From NCBI RefSeq assembly GCF_014652675.1, contig NZ_BMZG01000001.1, forward strand, positions 124,001 to 188,000: a stretch of DNA of 64,000 nt, read 5' to 3'. The DNA is from Formosimonas limnophila (GTDB taxonomy: Bacteria > Pseudomonadota > Gammaproteobacteria > Burkholderiales > Burkholderiaceae). The position numbers and the translations under genes were made by a program. Shown in pieces: positions 37,904 to 46,963 of the stretch (its first letter is position 1; the number at the start of each line of letters is the position of its first letter). The notes beneath the pieces are model-generated. The model was not told the DNA's origin, did no database searches, and saw only the letters and a list, made by a program, of their open reading frames with translations.

Positions 37904-38296
37904 ATGAGCCTCAAAACCAGCCTGATATTGGTGCTCACTGTGTTGAGTGGAGTGAGCTTGGCGGCGCAAGCCTCAACGGGCGTGAGTTGCTTGATTCATG
38001 GCAAATTGATTGAAAAAATGACTGTAACAGGTGAATTGAAACACCAATACACCGTGGTCATTGAACAATCGGCGAACGACTCGGCAAGTCGCAATGATTT
38101 TAAAGATTGCCAAACGCGTTTTAAACGAGGGCAAAAGTTGGTGTTCTCATCCGTTGAGAATATCGACTTAAAGCAAACTCCGCGTGTTTGGTTGCACTAC
38201 ACCTATGGTGATGACAGAGGTGGCGCCCGTTGGGAAGGCTATCAATTCATCAATCGCAATATTTACAAGGAGCGTCAAAATGGCTTACTCAGATAA
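37904..38296 (+). CDS. Small exported protein of unknown function within the isc operon
   Basis: A 130-residue protein with a clear signal peptide (residues 1-23, LAAQAS cleavage region) and a mature domain with two cysteines (VSCLIHG and KDCQTRF) that could form a disulfide. I do not recognise a family. It starts 19 nt after iscS with GAAGGAATT upstream, and its last 17 nt overlap the iscU start, so it is cotranscribed and coupled to iscU. A periplasmic product in the middle of a cytoplasmic assembly operon is odd. It could be an insertion that was tolerated or an unrelated stress protein. Confidence 0.75.
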   Translation: MSLKTSLILVLTVLSGVSLAAQASTGVSCLIHGKLIEKMTVTGELKHQYTVVIEQSANDSASRNDFKDCQTRFKRGQKLVFSSVENIDLKQTPRVWLHYTYGDDRGGARWEGYQFINRNIYKERQNGLLR

Positions 38297-38663
38297 ACTC
38301 ATGGACCATTACGAAAACCCACGCAATGTCGGTGCTTTTGACAAAGGTGACGACAGTGTTGGCACAGGCATGGTCGGCGCACCCGCGTGTGGTGACGTGA
38401 TGAAATTGCAAATCAAGGTCAACGACGCGGGTATCATCGAAGATGCGAAGTTCAAAACCTACGGCTGCGGCTCAGCGATTGCTTCATCATCGCTCGTCAC
38501 CGAGTGGGTCAAGGGCAAAACCGTTGATCAAGCACTCGAGATTAAAAACTCACAAATCGCCGAAGAGCTTGCCTTGCCTCCAGTCAAAATTCACTGCTCG
38601 ATTCTCGCAGAAGACGCGATTAAAGCAGCAGTGGCGGATTACAAAGCCAAGCACAACGGTTGA
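38280..38663 (+). CDS. iscU: Fe-S cluster scaffold IscU
   Basis: Scaffold on which the [2Fe-2S] cluster is built, 127 residues. Ligands Cys37, Asp39, Cys63, His105 and Cys106 are present (PACGD, YGCGSAIASSS, KIHCS) along with LPPVK (99-103), the HscA recognition motif. The ATG at 38280 lies inside the end of the preceding gene and has AAGGAGCGTCAAA upstream. A perfect 13-bp hairpin follows the stop codon. Confidence 0.97.
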   Translation: MAYSDKLMDHYENPRNVGAFDKGDDSVGTGMVGAPACGDVMKLQIKVNDAGIIEDAKFKTYGCGSAIASSSLVTEWVKGKTVDQALEIKNSQIAEELALPPVKIHCSILAEDAIKAAVADYKAKHNG

Positions 38664-38665
38664 TA

Positions 38666-38695
38666 CGAAAAAAGTAGAAACCTACTTTTTTCGTG
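38666..38695 (+). terminator. Hairpin between iscU and iscA (partial terminator)
   Basis: ACGAAAAAAGTAG (38666-38678) pairs perfectly with CTACTTTTTTCGT (38683-38695). The T-rich 3' arm and GTTTT tail make it terminator-like, placed inside the operon between iscU and iscA, so it may reduce or stabilise upstream mRNA relative to downstream genes. Confidence 0.7.
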
Positions 38696-38810
38696 TTTTA
38701 GATTTGAAATTTTGTTAGGGTTATCCTGACAAAAGTTGATGAAACCCAAGATGAAAAAGCAACAACCAGCACAACAAAAAAGCGCAATTCACTTTTTTGA
38801 GGAGTAAAAA

Positions 38811-39134
38811 ATGGCAGTCTCAATGACCGCTGCGGCGGCACAACACGTACAAAACTTCTTGACCAAACGCGGTAAAGGCGTCGGTCTGCGTCTCGGCGTG
38901 CGCACCACAGGGTGCTCGGGTATGGCTTACAAACTTGAATACGCCGACAACGTGGCCGAAGACGACAATGTGTTTGAAGCGCACGGCGTGAAGTTACTCA
39001 TTGACCCCAAAAGTTTGGCCTATCTCGATGGCACGGAGCTGGACTACACGCGCGAAGGTTTGAACGAAGGTTTTAAATTCAACAACCCCAACGTCAAAGA
39101 TGAGTGTGGTTGTGGTGAGTCGTTTCACGTTTGA
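38811..39134 (+). CDS. iscA: Iron-sulfur cluster carrier IscA
   Basis: A-type carrier, 107 residues, with the conserved cysteines Cys35 (TTGCSGMAY) and Cys99/Cys101 (ECGCGESF). Ribosome binding site TGAGGAG. The 147-nt gap to iscU contains the hairpin at 38666. Its TGA overlaps a possible TTG start for the next gene. Confidence 0.97.
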   Translation: MAVSMTAAAAQHVQNFLTKRGKGVGLRLGVRTTGCSGMAYKLEYADNVAEDDNVFEAHGVKLLIDPKSLAYLDGTELDYTREGLNEGFKFNNPNVKDECGCGESFHV

Positions 39135-39139
39135 TACAA

Positions 39140-39580
39140 ATGAATATTTACCCACTGCCGCTGATGTTGGGGTTGATGGTTGCTCAATATATATTGGGCG
39201 GCTTCCCGTCGCTGACGCACGCGATTGCTCATCCGATTGGTTTGGTTGCTTTGGCAGTCGGTGGTTTTGGGTTGATATTGATGCTGATTTCGTTCATTGG
39301 GTTGAAACGACGAAACACCACCGTTGATCCAACGCGCTCGCCCGACGTTTTGGTGACGACTGGTTTATATCGCATATCGCGTAATCCCATGTATTTGGGC
39401 ATGTTGTTGATGTTGTTTTTGATACCGTTGATGGCGATGAGGCCACGTCCTTTGCTGTTCACCTTGGTGTTTTTCTTAATCATGAACTTCTATGTTATCC
39501 CGCGTGAAGAGCGGCGCATCGAAAAAATCTTTGGTAGCGCATTTACTCAATACAAAAAGCGAGTGCGTCGCTGGCTATGA
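39140..39580 (+). CDS. ICMT/PEMT-like membrane methyltransferase
   Basis: Membrane protein of about 146 residues with four hydrophobic segments and the C-terminal block TTGLYRISRNPMYLGMLLML...YVIPREERRIEKIFGSAFTQYKKRVRRW, which matches the isoprenylcysteine carboxyl methyltransferase / phospholipid methyltransferase superfamily (RNPMYLG and the E-E-R motif bind S-adenosylmethionine). Substrate unknown. The ATG at 39140 is five bases after the iscA stop; a TTG at 39131 overlapping iscA is an alternative. No strong ribosome binding site, so it may depend on coupling to iscA. It is not a standard member of isc operons. Confidence 0.78.
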   Translation: MNIYPLPLMLGLMVAQYILGGFPSLTHAIAHPIGLVALAVGGFGLILMLISFIGLKRRNTTVDPTRSPDVLVTTGLYRISRNPMYLGMLLMLFLIPLMAMRPRPLLFTLVFFLIMNFYVIPREERRIEKIFGSAFTQYKKRVRRWL

Positions 39581-39653
39581 TTGTTTTTTTATCAAATTAA
39601 TTATTTATCCAACTCAATTGCTTTAATAATAAGGCCATCGTCGGCCGCGATAC

Positions 39654-40142
39654 ATGAAACAAAATTATTTTGAACTGTTCCAACTCCCCATCGGCTTCGC
39701 CATTAACGAAGCCGATTTGGCTTTGCGTCATCGTGCAATCATTGATAAAGTTCACCCCGACCGATTTGCCGCAAAAAGCCCGATGGAGCAGCGCCTCGCG
39801 TTACAATGGTCCACTTTTGCTAACGAAGCGTTTGATACCCTGCGCGACCCGATTGCTCGTGCGAAATATCTACTGCAATTGTACGCGCCTGAGTTGACGG
39901 GTGAATCCGTGCGCGTGACGTTGCCGCAAAATTTTTTAATGCAGCAAATGGAATGGCGTGAAGCTTTAGAAGATGGTAATCTCGATGCCGTGCGCGACGA
40001 AGTGTATGCTGCGCAAGTCACTGCGTTGGCTGATTTAAGTACCGCGTGCGCCGCGCAAGATTGGAACGCAGCACAAATACACATTGCGCAAAGTCAGTTT
40101 ATCGATAATTTTTTGAAGCAGTTGCCATATACAGATCAATAA
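39654..40142 (+). CDS. hscB: Co-chaperone HscB
   Basis: J-domain protein of 162 residues that delivers IscU to HscA. The HPD motif is present (VHPDRF, His34-Asp36), and the C-terminal three-helix IscU-binding domain follows (from about residue 85). It starts 73 nt after the methyltransferase gene and is followed 11 nt later by an AbiH-family gene instead of hscA. Confidence 0.95.
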   Translation: MKQNYFELFQLPIGFAINEADLALRHRAIIDKVHPDRFAAKSPMEQRLALQWSTFANEAFDTLRDPIARAKYLLQLYAPELTGESVRVTLPQNFLMQQMEWREALEDGNLDAVRDEVYAAQVTALADLSTACAAQDWNAAQIHIAQSQFIDNFLKQLPYTDQ

Positions 40143-40153
40143 AGAGAAAAACG

Positions 40154-41143
40154 ATGGAAACGATGGAAAGAATTTTAATCATTGGAAATGGCTTTGACTT
40201 AGATTTAGGTTTAAAGACTTCGTATCAAGACTTCCTAAAATCAGCAGTTTTTACAACATTGATAAAAGAACAAAATGGCTTGGCTCGTTATTTATATATA
40301 AAAAATACAATTCAAAACTGGGTGGACGTTGAGCATGAGTTAAAAAATTATGCCAATGATTTATACAATAAACCTGAAGCGCTTCTTAGCTTTTTAAATT
40401 TCGATCCTTCTGCTTCTAACAGGATACCCTCATTTAAAACCAATCTAAAAAAGGAGTTTGTTGCGTTAAAAGAAGCATTATGCACGCATTTAAATGACGA
40501 GCAAATGAAAGAAAAGATAATCGATTCAAATGCTTCTAGAATATTAAAATATGGGACTTTATTTAATGACCAAGGCAAATACCACGACTTTAATTGGTCA
40601 ATAGAAAAAAAAGGATTTGACTCAATTTATTCGTTTAATTATACCAATAGCCTTGAAAATTACACAGGTCGAACGGATGGAGGGCACGCTGTAGAACCAT
40701 TTTTTATTCACGGTTCTTTGAATCAAAATAACATAGTTTTTGGCGTTGAGGATGATTCAGTACCAGAGGAGTGTAATTTTTTACTTAAATCAGACCATGC
40801 AGCATTTGGGGGTGCTCCAGATTTATTGCTCAGTATTTCAGAAGAATCTAAGGAGTTCCATTTTTTCGGCTGCTCACAGGGAGATACCGACAACGCGCAT
40901 TTTGAAAACTTTTTTTCTGCGTTAGCCAAAACACCAAATGCCATGAACAAATCAACAATCAAACACCATTTACTCTTTTATGTCTATGGACAATCAGGCT
41001 ATCAAACCATAAGAAATCGAATTTTGCATTTAACCATTGGTCAGCTTGCTCGCTTTAAACTTAATCAAAAAGTGACTTTTTATGACATAAAAAAGAACGT
41101 AATGATAGACCAAAACTACTTGAACCAACTTTCAACAGATTGA
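40154..41143 (+). CDS. AbiH-family protein inserted in the isc operon
   Basis: Protein of 329 residues with the hallmarks of the AbiH family, first described as a lactococcal phage abortive-infection protein: ILIIGNGFDLDLGLKTSYQDF (GNGFD at 11-15), SFNYTNSLENY (160-170), FIHGSLN (184-190) and FFGCSQGDTDNAHF (237-250). The nucleotide-binding-like N-terminus suggests a nucleotide or nucleic acid target, but the biochemistry is unknown. Codons are strikingly A/T-ending compared with hscB and hscA, a sign of transfer. Its gaps are 11 nt to hscB and 12 nt to hscA, and AAAGAGAAAAACG precedes the ATG, so it is cotranscribed with the chaperones. Defence activity here is inferred from family only. Confidence 0.85.
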   Translation: METMERILIIGNGFDLDLGLKTSYQDFLKSAVFTTLIKEQNGLARYLYIKNTIQNWVDVEHELKNYANDLYNKPEALLSFLNFDPSASNRIPSFKTNLKKEFVALKEALCTHLNDEQMKEKIIDSNASRILKYGTLFNDQGKYHDFNWSIEKKGFDSIYSFNYTNSLENYTGRTDGGHAVEPFFIHGSLNQNNIVFGVEDDSVPEECNFLLKSDHAAFGGAPDLLLSISEESKEFHFFGCSQGDTDNAHFENFFSALAKTPNAMNKSTIKHHLLFYVYGQSGYQTIRNRILHLTIGQLARFKLNQKVTFYDIKKNVMIDQNYLNQLSTD

Positions 41144-41155
41144 TGCAAAGCAAAC

Positions 41156-43048
41156 ATGGCACTTCTCCAAATCTCCGAGCCCGGTGAATCCACCGCCCCC
41201 CATCAACACCGCTTGTCCGTCGGCATTGATTTAGGCACGACGAATTCGCTGGTTGCTACCGTGCGTCACGGTTTTCCGTCTGTGCTGGCCGATGAGTCGG
41301 GGGCGACGTTGTTGCCGTCTGTGGTGCATTATGCCGACGCGCAGATTGATGTCGGTTTGAGCGCGAAACAAGCGTCAAGCACAGACCCGAAAAACACCAT
41401 TGCTTCTGTCAAGCGACTGATGGGGCGCGGTTATCAAGATGCATTGCAGTTGCCCGATGCGGGTTATACCTTGGTTGATACGCCAGGTATGGTCAGTGTA
41501 CAGACCGTGCAGGGCGTTAAAAGCCCCGTTGAGGTGTCGGCTGAAATACTCAAAGCCTTGTATCAGCGCGCATTACAAAGTTTGAACGACGATATTGTGG
41601 GCGCGGTGATTACCGTGCCTGCGTATTTTGACGACGCGCAGCGGCAAGCGACCAAGGCGGCGGCGGAGTTGGCGGGGTTGAATGTGCTGCGCTTGCTCAA
41701 TGAGCCGACGGCGGCGGCGATTGCTTATGGCTTAGATCTTGCTGATGGGGCGGATGCGAAAGAGGGCACATTTGCGGTTTATGATTTGGGTGGCGGGACG
41801 TTTGATGTGTCGATTCTGAGGTTAACGAAGGGCGTGTTTGAAGTGCTCGCGACGCATGGTGATACCGCGCTCGGTGGCGATGATTTTGATCATCGGGTGT
41901 ACTGCTGGATTTTAAAAGAAGCTGATTTAATCGGATTGCACGCCAACTTGTCGGCGCAAGACATTCGCTTGTTACAAGCCAAAAGCCGCGCGGCGAAGGA
42001 ACATCTGACTGCTAACGGCGTGGCGAGCATTCGCGCGAGTTTGTCTGACGGTCATCAGGTCAATTTGATGCTGTCGCAAGCGCAGTTCTTTGAAATGACA
42101 AAGACACTGGTTGATAAAACGGTGCGCGTGCTCGATGAAGCCTTGAACCAAGCGAATGTCAAAAGTCATGAGCTGCAAGGCGTGGTGATGGTTGGCGGTG
42201 CGACGCGTATGCTCAATATTCAACGCGCTGTGACCTCACATGTGGCGTGTCCTGTGCTCAATGATTTAAACCCAGACGAAGTGGTCGCGCTTGGCGCGGC
42301 GATGCAGGCGAATGTCCTTGCGGGCAATCGCGCCGATGACGATTGGCTTTTGCTCGACGTGATTCCACTCTCGCTCGGCGTGGAAACGATGGGTGGCTTG
42401 ACGGAAAAAATCATCCCACGCAACAGCACGCTGCCGATTGCGCGTGCGCAAGAGTTCACCACATTCAAAGATGGTCAAACGGCGATAGCATTGCATGTCG
42501 TTCAAGGTGAGCGTGAGTTGGTGTCTGAGTGTCGCTCGCTGGCGAAATTTGAGCTGCGTGGTATTCCGCCGATGGTCGCTGGTGCGGCACGCGTGCGCGT
42601 GACTTATCAGGTTGACGCCGATGGTTTACTGACAGTGTCTGCTCGCGAAATGAATTCAGGTGTGTCTACTGAAATCACGGTCAAACCATCGTTCGGCTTG
42701 TCTGATGACGAAATTGCTGACATGCTCAAAGCAGGTAACGCCAACGCTGTCGCTGACATGCAGGCACGCGCGTGGCGTGAAGCGGTTGTTGATGCCGAAC
42801 GCATCGTTCTCGCGGTCAATGGTGCGATTGCGGAGGATGGTGAGCTGCTGTCTGATGCTGAGCGTATGGGCTTATTGAATCATATTGAGGTTGTGCAAGA
42901 ACTCATGAGCAGCCACGATGTGGCGCAAGTCGACGCCGTGCGCGCTGCTTCTGACGCTTTAGCAAAATCCTCCGAAGACTTTGCTGCGCGTCGCATGGAT
43001 AAAGCCATTGCGACTGCTCTGTCAGGTCAATCCATCGATAACTTATAA
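41156..43048 (+). CDS. hscA: Fe-S assembly chaperone HscA
   Basis: Specialised Hsp70 of 630 residues that releases clusters from IscU. ATPase domain has [55 protein letters not shown] and the [13 protein letters not shown] region; the substrate-binding domain begins with [21 protein letters not shown]. The length and absence of the DnaK C-terminal tail fit HscA. No strong ribosome binding site is visible before the ATG; the upstream AbiH-type gene may supply translational readthrough. Confidence 0.95.
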   Translation: MALLQISEPGESTAPHQHRLSVGIDLGTTNSLVATVRHGFPSVLADESGATLLPSVVHYADAQIDVGLSAKQASSTDPKNTIASVKRLMGRGYQDALQLPDAGYTLVDTPGMVSVQTVQGVKSPVEVSAEILKALYQRALQSLNDDIVGAVITVPAYFDDAQRQATKAAAELAGLNVLRLLNEPTAAAIAYGLDLADGADAKEGTFAVYDLGGGTFDVSILRLTKGVFEVLATHGDTALGGDDFDHRVYCWILKEADLIGLHANLSAQDIRLLQAKSRAAKEHLTANGVASIRASLSDGHQVNLMLSQAQFFEMTKTLVDKTVRVLDEALNQANVKSHELQGVVMVGGATRMLNIQRAVTSHVACPVLNDLNPDEVVALGAAMQANVLAGNRADDDWLLLDVIPLSLGVETMGGLTEKIIPRNSTLPIARAQEFTTFKDGQTAIALHVVQGERELVSECRSLAKFELRGIPPMVAGAARVRVTYQVDADGLLTVSAREMNSGVSTEITVKPSFGLSDDEIADMLKAGNANAVADMQARAWREAVVDAERIVLAVNGAIAEDGELLSDAERMGLLNHIEVVQELMSSHDVAQVDAVRAASDALAKSSEDFAARRMDKAIATALSGQSIDNL

Positions 43049-43075
43049 AATTATTTTTTCAAAAGAATCAATATC

Positions 43076-43414
43076 ATGCCCATTATCAAAGTCCTACCAC
43101 ACGAACACCTTTGCCCCAATGGTGCCGAGTTTGAAGCCAAATCAGGTGTCTCTGTCTGTGATAATTTATTAGAACACGACGTGGACATCGAGCATGCCTG
43201 CGAAAAAGTCGCTGCTTGCACGACTTGCCACGTGATTGTTCGCCAAGGCTACAGGTCGCTCAATGACATTGAGGATCAGGAAGAGGATTTGCTCGACATG
43301 GCATGGGGTTTGACCTCGCTGTCGCGTCTGTCCTGCCAAGCGATTGTTGCGGATGAGGACTTAACGATTGAACTGCCGAAATACACGAAAAATCATGCCA
43401 GTGAAGGGCACTGA
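43076..43414 (+). CDS. fdx: [2Fe-2S] ferredoxin, isc system
   Basis: Adrenodoxin-type ferredoxin of 112 residues providing electrons for cluster assembly. The four cluster ligands are Cys42, Cys48, Cys51 (ACEKVAACTTC) and Cys87 (RLSCQAI). Starts 27 nt after hscA. No iscX follows; the next gene is convergent. Confidence 0.97.
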   Translation: MPIIKVLPHEHLCPNGAEFEAKSGVSVCDNLLEHDVDIEHACEKVAACTTCHVIVRQGYRSLNDIEDQEEDLLDMAWGLTSLSRLSCQAIVADEDLTIELPKYTKNHASEGH

Positions 43415-43433
43415 TGGTAAAGAAAAGCGCGGG

Positions 43434-44060
43434 TTAAAACCCTTTCGGGACTTCCAAACGGAGTTTCACGCTAACCAATCGAAATACCACAATGAGGCTA
43501 CTTGATATCAATAAGCTAACAATGTCATTGGCATTAAAGTGCAGTAAGGCAATATAAATCCAAGCGCCAATAAAAGCACATGAAGCATAAGGGCGGCTAT
43601 CGGTCAGCAGCAATGGCGTGTCACCGCACAAAATATCGCGAATCACACCACCAAATGCTGCGCCAATCACCCCAAGCATCGCAGCGACGAAGTAGGGCAT
43701 GTGAGCGTCAAGTGCAATTGCTGTGCTGGTAATGGTGAATAAACCCAAGCCAAGCGCATCTGCAACAATCATGCCCTTGCGTGAGAGTACGCGGTGCATG
43801 AAGTCTAATGTTTTACCTGCTAACAGTGAGCAGACAAAAATCGCAATCACATAATTTTGATGTTCCACCCAGTAAAATGGTCGTCGGTCGAGCAAAATAT
43901 CACGCAATGTCCCGCCGCCAAAAGCGGTGACAAATCCAATAATGAACACGCCAACTGAGTCAAATTTTCGTTGTTGAGCACGGATGAAACCAGAAATACA
44001 AAAGGCGATGATGCCAATGGCTTCAATGAATGGGATGAGTTTGATGACAGTGGGGAACAT
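43434..44060 (-). CDS. TRIC-type (UPF0126) membrane channel
   Basis: Inner-membrane protein of 208 residues with seven hydrophobic segments built from two repeats, visible as GFVTAFGGGTLRDILLDRRPFYW (about 42-64) and GVIGAAFGGVIRDILCGDTPLL (about 134-155). This is the prokaryotic TRIC / YadS / UPF0126 family, reported to conduct monovalent cations as a homotrimer; another member of the family is tied to glycine transport, so the substrate is open. It converges on fdx. Confidence 0.88.
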   Translation of the reverse strand: MFPTVIKLIPFIEAIGIIAFCISGFIRAQQRKFDSVGVFIIGFVTAFGGGTLRDILLDRRPFYWVEHQNYVIAIFVCSLLAGKTLDFMHRVLSRKGMIVADALGLGLFTITSTAIALDAHMPYFVAAMLGVIGAAFGGVIRDILCGDTPLLLTDSRPYASCAFIGAWIYIALLHFNANDIVSLLISSSLIVVFRLVSVKLRLEVPKGF

Positions 44061-44130
44061 TAGTGACTTTATGGCTTATTTAGATTAGTTCGCCATTTTA
44101 CTGTGTTTGCTTGAATTGGCTTGAGGGATT

Positions 44131-44158
44131 TTGCGATTAGGCACTTTTGTGCTACAAT
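44131..44158 (+). promoter_or_regulatory. rpsO promoter
   Basis: A -35-like TTGCGA (44131-44136), 16-bp spacer, and TACAAT at 44153-44158 preceded by TGC (extended -10). Transcription would begin near 44165, right at the leader hairpin below. Confidence 0.65.
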
Positions 44159-44164
44159 GCTGGC

Positions 44165-44183
44165 TGCTCATAAATCATGAGCA
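44165..44183 (+). other. Leader hairpin of rpsO mRNA
   Basis: TGCTCAT (44165-44171) pairs with ATGAGCA (44177-44183), loop AAATC, at the predicted 5' end of the transcript. It may stabilise the mRNA; a link to S15 autoregulation is possible but not shown by sequence. Confidence 0.4.
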
Positions 44184-44244
44184 TCACGGCGCGGCGGCAA
44201 TCAGGCTGTCTCGTTCGCAAGTGTTTAATTTTTAAGGAAATATT

Positions 44245-44514
44245 ATGTCTGTTACTACAGAAAACAAAGCAGCTATCGTCGGCGAATACCAACGTGCTCA
44301 AGGCGATACAGGTTCTCCAGAAGTGCAAGTGGCTTTATTGACTGCACGCATCAACGACTTGACTAATCACTTTAAAGCCAATGCAAAAGATCACCACTCA
44401 CGTCGTGGTTTGCTCAAAATGGTTAGCCGCCGTCGTAAATTACTCGATTACCTCAAACGCACCAATGCTGATACGTACCGTTCACTCATCGAACGTTTGA
44501 GCCTGCGTAAATAA
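44245..44514 (+). CDS. rpsO: 30S ribosomal protein S15
   Basis: S15, 89 residues, which binds the 16S rRNA central domain. The conserved block [36 protein letters not shown] is present. AAGGAAAT ribosome binding site. It precedes pnp as in most proteobacteria, with its own terminator between. Confidence 0.98.
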   Translation: MSVTTENKAAIVGEYQRAQGDTGSPEVQVALLTARINDLTNHFKANAKDHHSRRGLLKMVSRRRKLLDYLKRTNADTYRSLIERLSLRK

Positions 44515-44528
44515 GTTTGACCGAATCA

Positions 44529-44567
44529 AAAATGCCTGTGTTGAATTAACGCAGGCATTTTGTTTTT
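44529..44567 (+). terminator. Terminator of rpsO
   Basis: AAAATGCCTG (44529-44538) pairs with CAGGCATTTT (44552-44561); the stem continues inward with GTT/AAC through a T-G pair, and the 3' side is T-rich. Confidence 0.85.
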
Positions 44568-44623
44568 AAAAATCCAACCAAAATTTATTTTACCAACCCG
44601 CAATGAGTTATTCGGTGATGTGT

Positions 44624-44662
44624 TATTCCAAGAGTTTTTATGATTTAAACACTGTTGGAATA
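44624..44662 (+). other. Inverted repeat in the pnp leader
   Basis: TATTCCAA (44624-44631) pairs with TTGGAATA (44655-44662), 37 nt before the pnp ATG. In E. coli a pnp leader hairpin cut by RNase III is the basis of PNPase autoregulation; this shorter repeat is in the equivalent place, but the function is inferred. Confidence 0.35.
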
Positions 44663-44698
44663 GCATAACCGACTCGTTGCACACATTAAGGAAATATC

Positions 44699-46804
44699 AT
44701 GACAATGTTCAATAAAGTCACCAAAACCTTCCAATACGGTCAACACACCGTGACCATGGAAACAGGCCAAATTGCACGTCAAGCCACAGGCGCGGTTTTG
44801 CTTAACATGGATGATACGGTCGTTTTAGCCACCGTTGTGGCCAAAGAGCAAGTGAAAGACGGGCAAGATTTTTTCCCATTAACAGTTGATTACATCGAAA
44901 AAACCTATGCAGCAGGTCGCATCCCAGGTGGTTTTTTCCGTCGTGAAGGCCGTCCTTCTGAAAAAGAAATTTTGGTGTGCCGTCTCATCGACCGTCCAAT
45001 GCGCCCATTGTTCCCAGAAGGTTTTTACAATGAAGTGCAAGTCGTCGTACAAGTGATGTCATCCAATCCTGAAGTTGATCCAGATATCCCTTCATTGTTA
45101 GCAGCCTCTGCAGCTTTAGCGATTTCAGGCATTCCATTCGCAGGACCAGTCGGCGCGGCACGTGTGGGTTATATTGACGGTCAATATGTCTTGAACCCAA
45201 CTTTGAGCCAATTGGCAAATTCGCGCATGGACTTAGTTGTTGCAGGTACTGAGTCAGCCGTGTTGATGGTGGAGTCTGAAGCACAACAATTGCCAGAAGA
45301 AGTCATGCTTGCAGGTATCGTTTACGGCCACGAGCAAATGCAAGTGGCGATTGACGCAATCTATGACTTGGTACGCGACGGTGGTAAGCCTGAATGGAAC
45401 TGGCAAGCGCCTGCGAAAAACGAACCGCTGATCGCTCAAATCAATGAGTTGGCCGAAGCTGACATGCGCGCTGCGTATCAAATTCGCGAAAAGCAAGCCC
45501 GTACAACCGCATTGCGCGCGGTGTCTGACAAAGTTAAAGCCGCTTTGCCCGATGTTGAAGCTGTTGAAATTAACGACTTGTTGTTTGCTGTTGAATCGAA
45601 TGTGGTTCGTTCACAAATTTTGAGTGGTCAACCACGTATCGATGGTCGTGACACACGCACTGTGCGCCCGATTGAAATCAGCCTTGGTTTATTGCCACGC
45701 ACGCACGGCTCAGCATTATTCACCCGTGGTGAAACGCAAGCCTTGGTGGTTGCTACTTTGGGCACCAAAACCGATGAACAAATGATTGACGGACTTGAAG
45801 GCTCAAGCCGCGATCGCTTCATGTTGCATTACAACATGCCACCGTCAGCAACGGGCGAAACGGGTCGAGTTGGCTCACCAAAGCGCCGTGAAATCGGTCA
45901 TGGTCGTTTAGCGAAACGCGCTTTGGCAGCATGCTTGCCAAGCCACGAAGATTTTCCATACACCATTCGCGTGGTCTCTGAAATCACCGAATCAAACGGT
46001 TCATCGTCAATGGCGTCAGTTTGTGGTGGTTGTTTGTCTTTGATGGACGCAGGCGTACCGATGAAAGCGCACGTGGCAGGTATCGCTATGGGTTTGATCA
46101 AAGACGGCGGCAAATTCGCAGTGTTGTCCGACATTTTGGGCGACGAAGATCACTTGGGTGACATGGACTTTAAAGTGGCAGGTACCGCCATTGGCGTGAC
46201 TGCATTGCAAATGGACATGAAAATCCAAGGCATCACCAAAGAAATTATGCAAGTTGCCCTCGCCCAAGCACGCGAAGGCCGTATACACATTTTGGGTCAC
46301 ATGGAAGCGGCGATTAGCGGCGGCCGTGCTGAGATGTCTTCGTATGCACCGCGCTTGTACACGATGAAAATCAATGCCGACAAAATTCGTGACGTCATCG
46401 GTAAAGGCGGCGCAACCATTCGTCAACTCACCGAAGAAACAGGTACCACAATTGACATCCAAGAAGACGGCACCATCACCATCGCCTCTAATGACGCTGA
46501 AAAAGCTGCTGAAGCGCAACGTCGCATCAGTGAGTTGACCGCAGAAATTGAAGTGGGTAAAACGTATGATGGTACTGTACTGAAAATTTTGGACTTCGGT
46601 GCGATTGTTCAATGCTTTCCTGGTAAAGATGGTTTGTTGCATATCTCTCAAATCGCTCACGAGCGTGTCAATGCTGTATCTGATTACCTCAAAGAGGGGC
46701 AGCAAGTCCGTGTGAAAGCAACTGAGACAGATGACCGAGGTCGTGTGAAATTGTCAATGAAAGCCTTGATTGAGCGTCCAGTAGCGCCCGCTCAAGAAGG
46801 CTAA
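44699..46804 (+). CDS. pnp: Polyribonucleotide nucleotidyltransferase (PNPase)
   Basis: 3'-5' phosphorolytic exoribonuclease and degradosome component, 701 residues. Two RNase PH-like domains ([14 protein letters not shown] and the second-core [33 protein letters not shown]), then KH (about residue 555-615, [16 protein letters not shown]) and S1 (about 620-695, [19 protein letters not shown]) domains. ATG at 44699 has AAGGAAAT upstream; a second in-frame ATG is two codons on. Confidence 0.97.
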   Translation: MTMFNKVTKTFQYGQHTVTMETGQIARQATGAVLLNMDDTVVLATVVAKEQVKDGQDFFPLTVDYIEKTYAAGRIPGGFFRREGRPSEKEILVCRLIDRPMRPLFPEGFYNEVQVVVQVMSSNPEVDPDIPSLLAASAALAISGIPFAGPVGAARVGYIDGQYVLNPTLSQLANSRMDLVVAGTESAVLMVESEAQQLPEEVMLAGIVYGHEQMQVAIDAIYDLVRDGGKPEWNWQAPAKNEPLIAQINELAEADMRAAYQIREKQARTTALRAVSDKVKAALPDVEAVEINDLLFAVESNVVRSQILSGQPRIDGRDTRTVRPIEISLGLLPRTHGSALFTRGETQALVVATLGTKTDEQMIDGLEGSSRDRFMLHYNMPPSATGETGRVGSPKRREIGHGRLAKRALAACLPSHEDFPYTIRVVSEITESNGSSSMASVCGGCLSLMDAGVPMKAHVAGIAMGLIKDGGKFAVLSDILGDEDHLGDMDFKVAGTAIGVTALQMDMKIQGITKEIMQVALAQAREGRIHILGHMEAAISGGRAEMSSYAPRLYTMKINADKIRDVIGKGGATIRQLTEETGTTIDIQEDGTITIASNDAEKAAEAQRRISELTAEIEVGKTYDGTVLKILDFGAIVQCFPGKDGLLHISQIAHERVNAVSDYLKEGQQVRVKATETDDRGRVKLSMKALIERPVAPAQEG

Positions 46805-46809
46805 TTACC

Positions 46810-46860
46810 TTAAAAACATCTGTTTTTAATTAAGCCTCGCAGGATACGCGGGGCTTTTTG
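46810..46860. terminator. Terminator region between pnp and apt
   Basis: A TTAAAAACA / TGTTTTTAA palindrome (46810-46829) is followed by the main terminator: AAGCCTCGC (46832-46840) with GCGGGGCTT (46848-46856), one T-G pair, T-run to 46859. Convergent genes flank it. Confidence 0.88.
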
Positions 46861-46963
46861 TTTTGTGCAAACAACAGAGAATGGTTATAAATAATCACAT
46901 GTTTTCATAATTAAAAAAATGAACAAATGCGTTTTCATATTGACATTGAGATAAGTACCTTAG

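Noticed and set aside
46016-46705. Long open frame (229 codons) antisense to pnp
   Set aside because: It is entirely inside the intact pnp gene, has no ribosome binding site or recognisable domain, and its composition is that of an antisense shadow.
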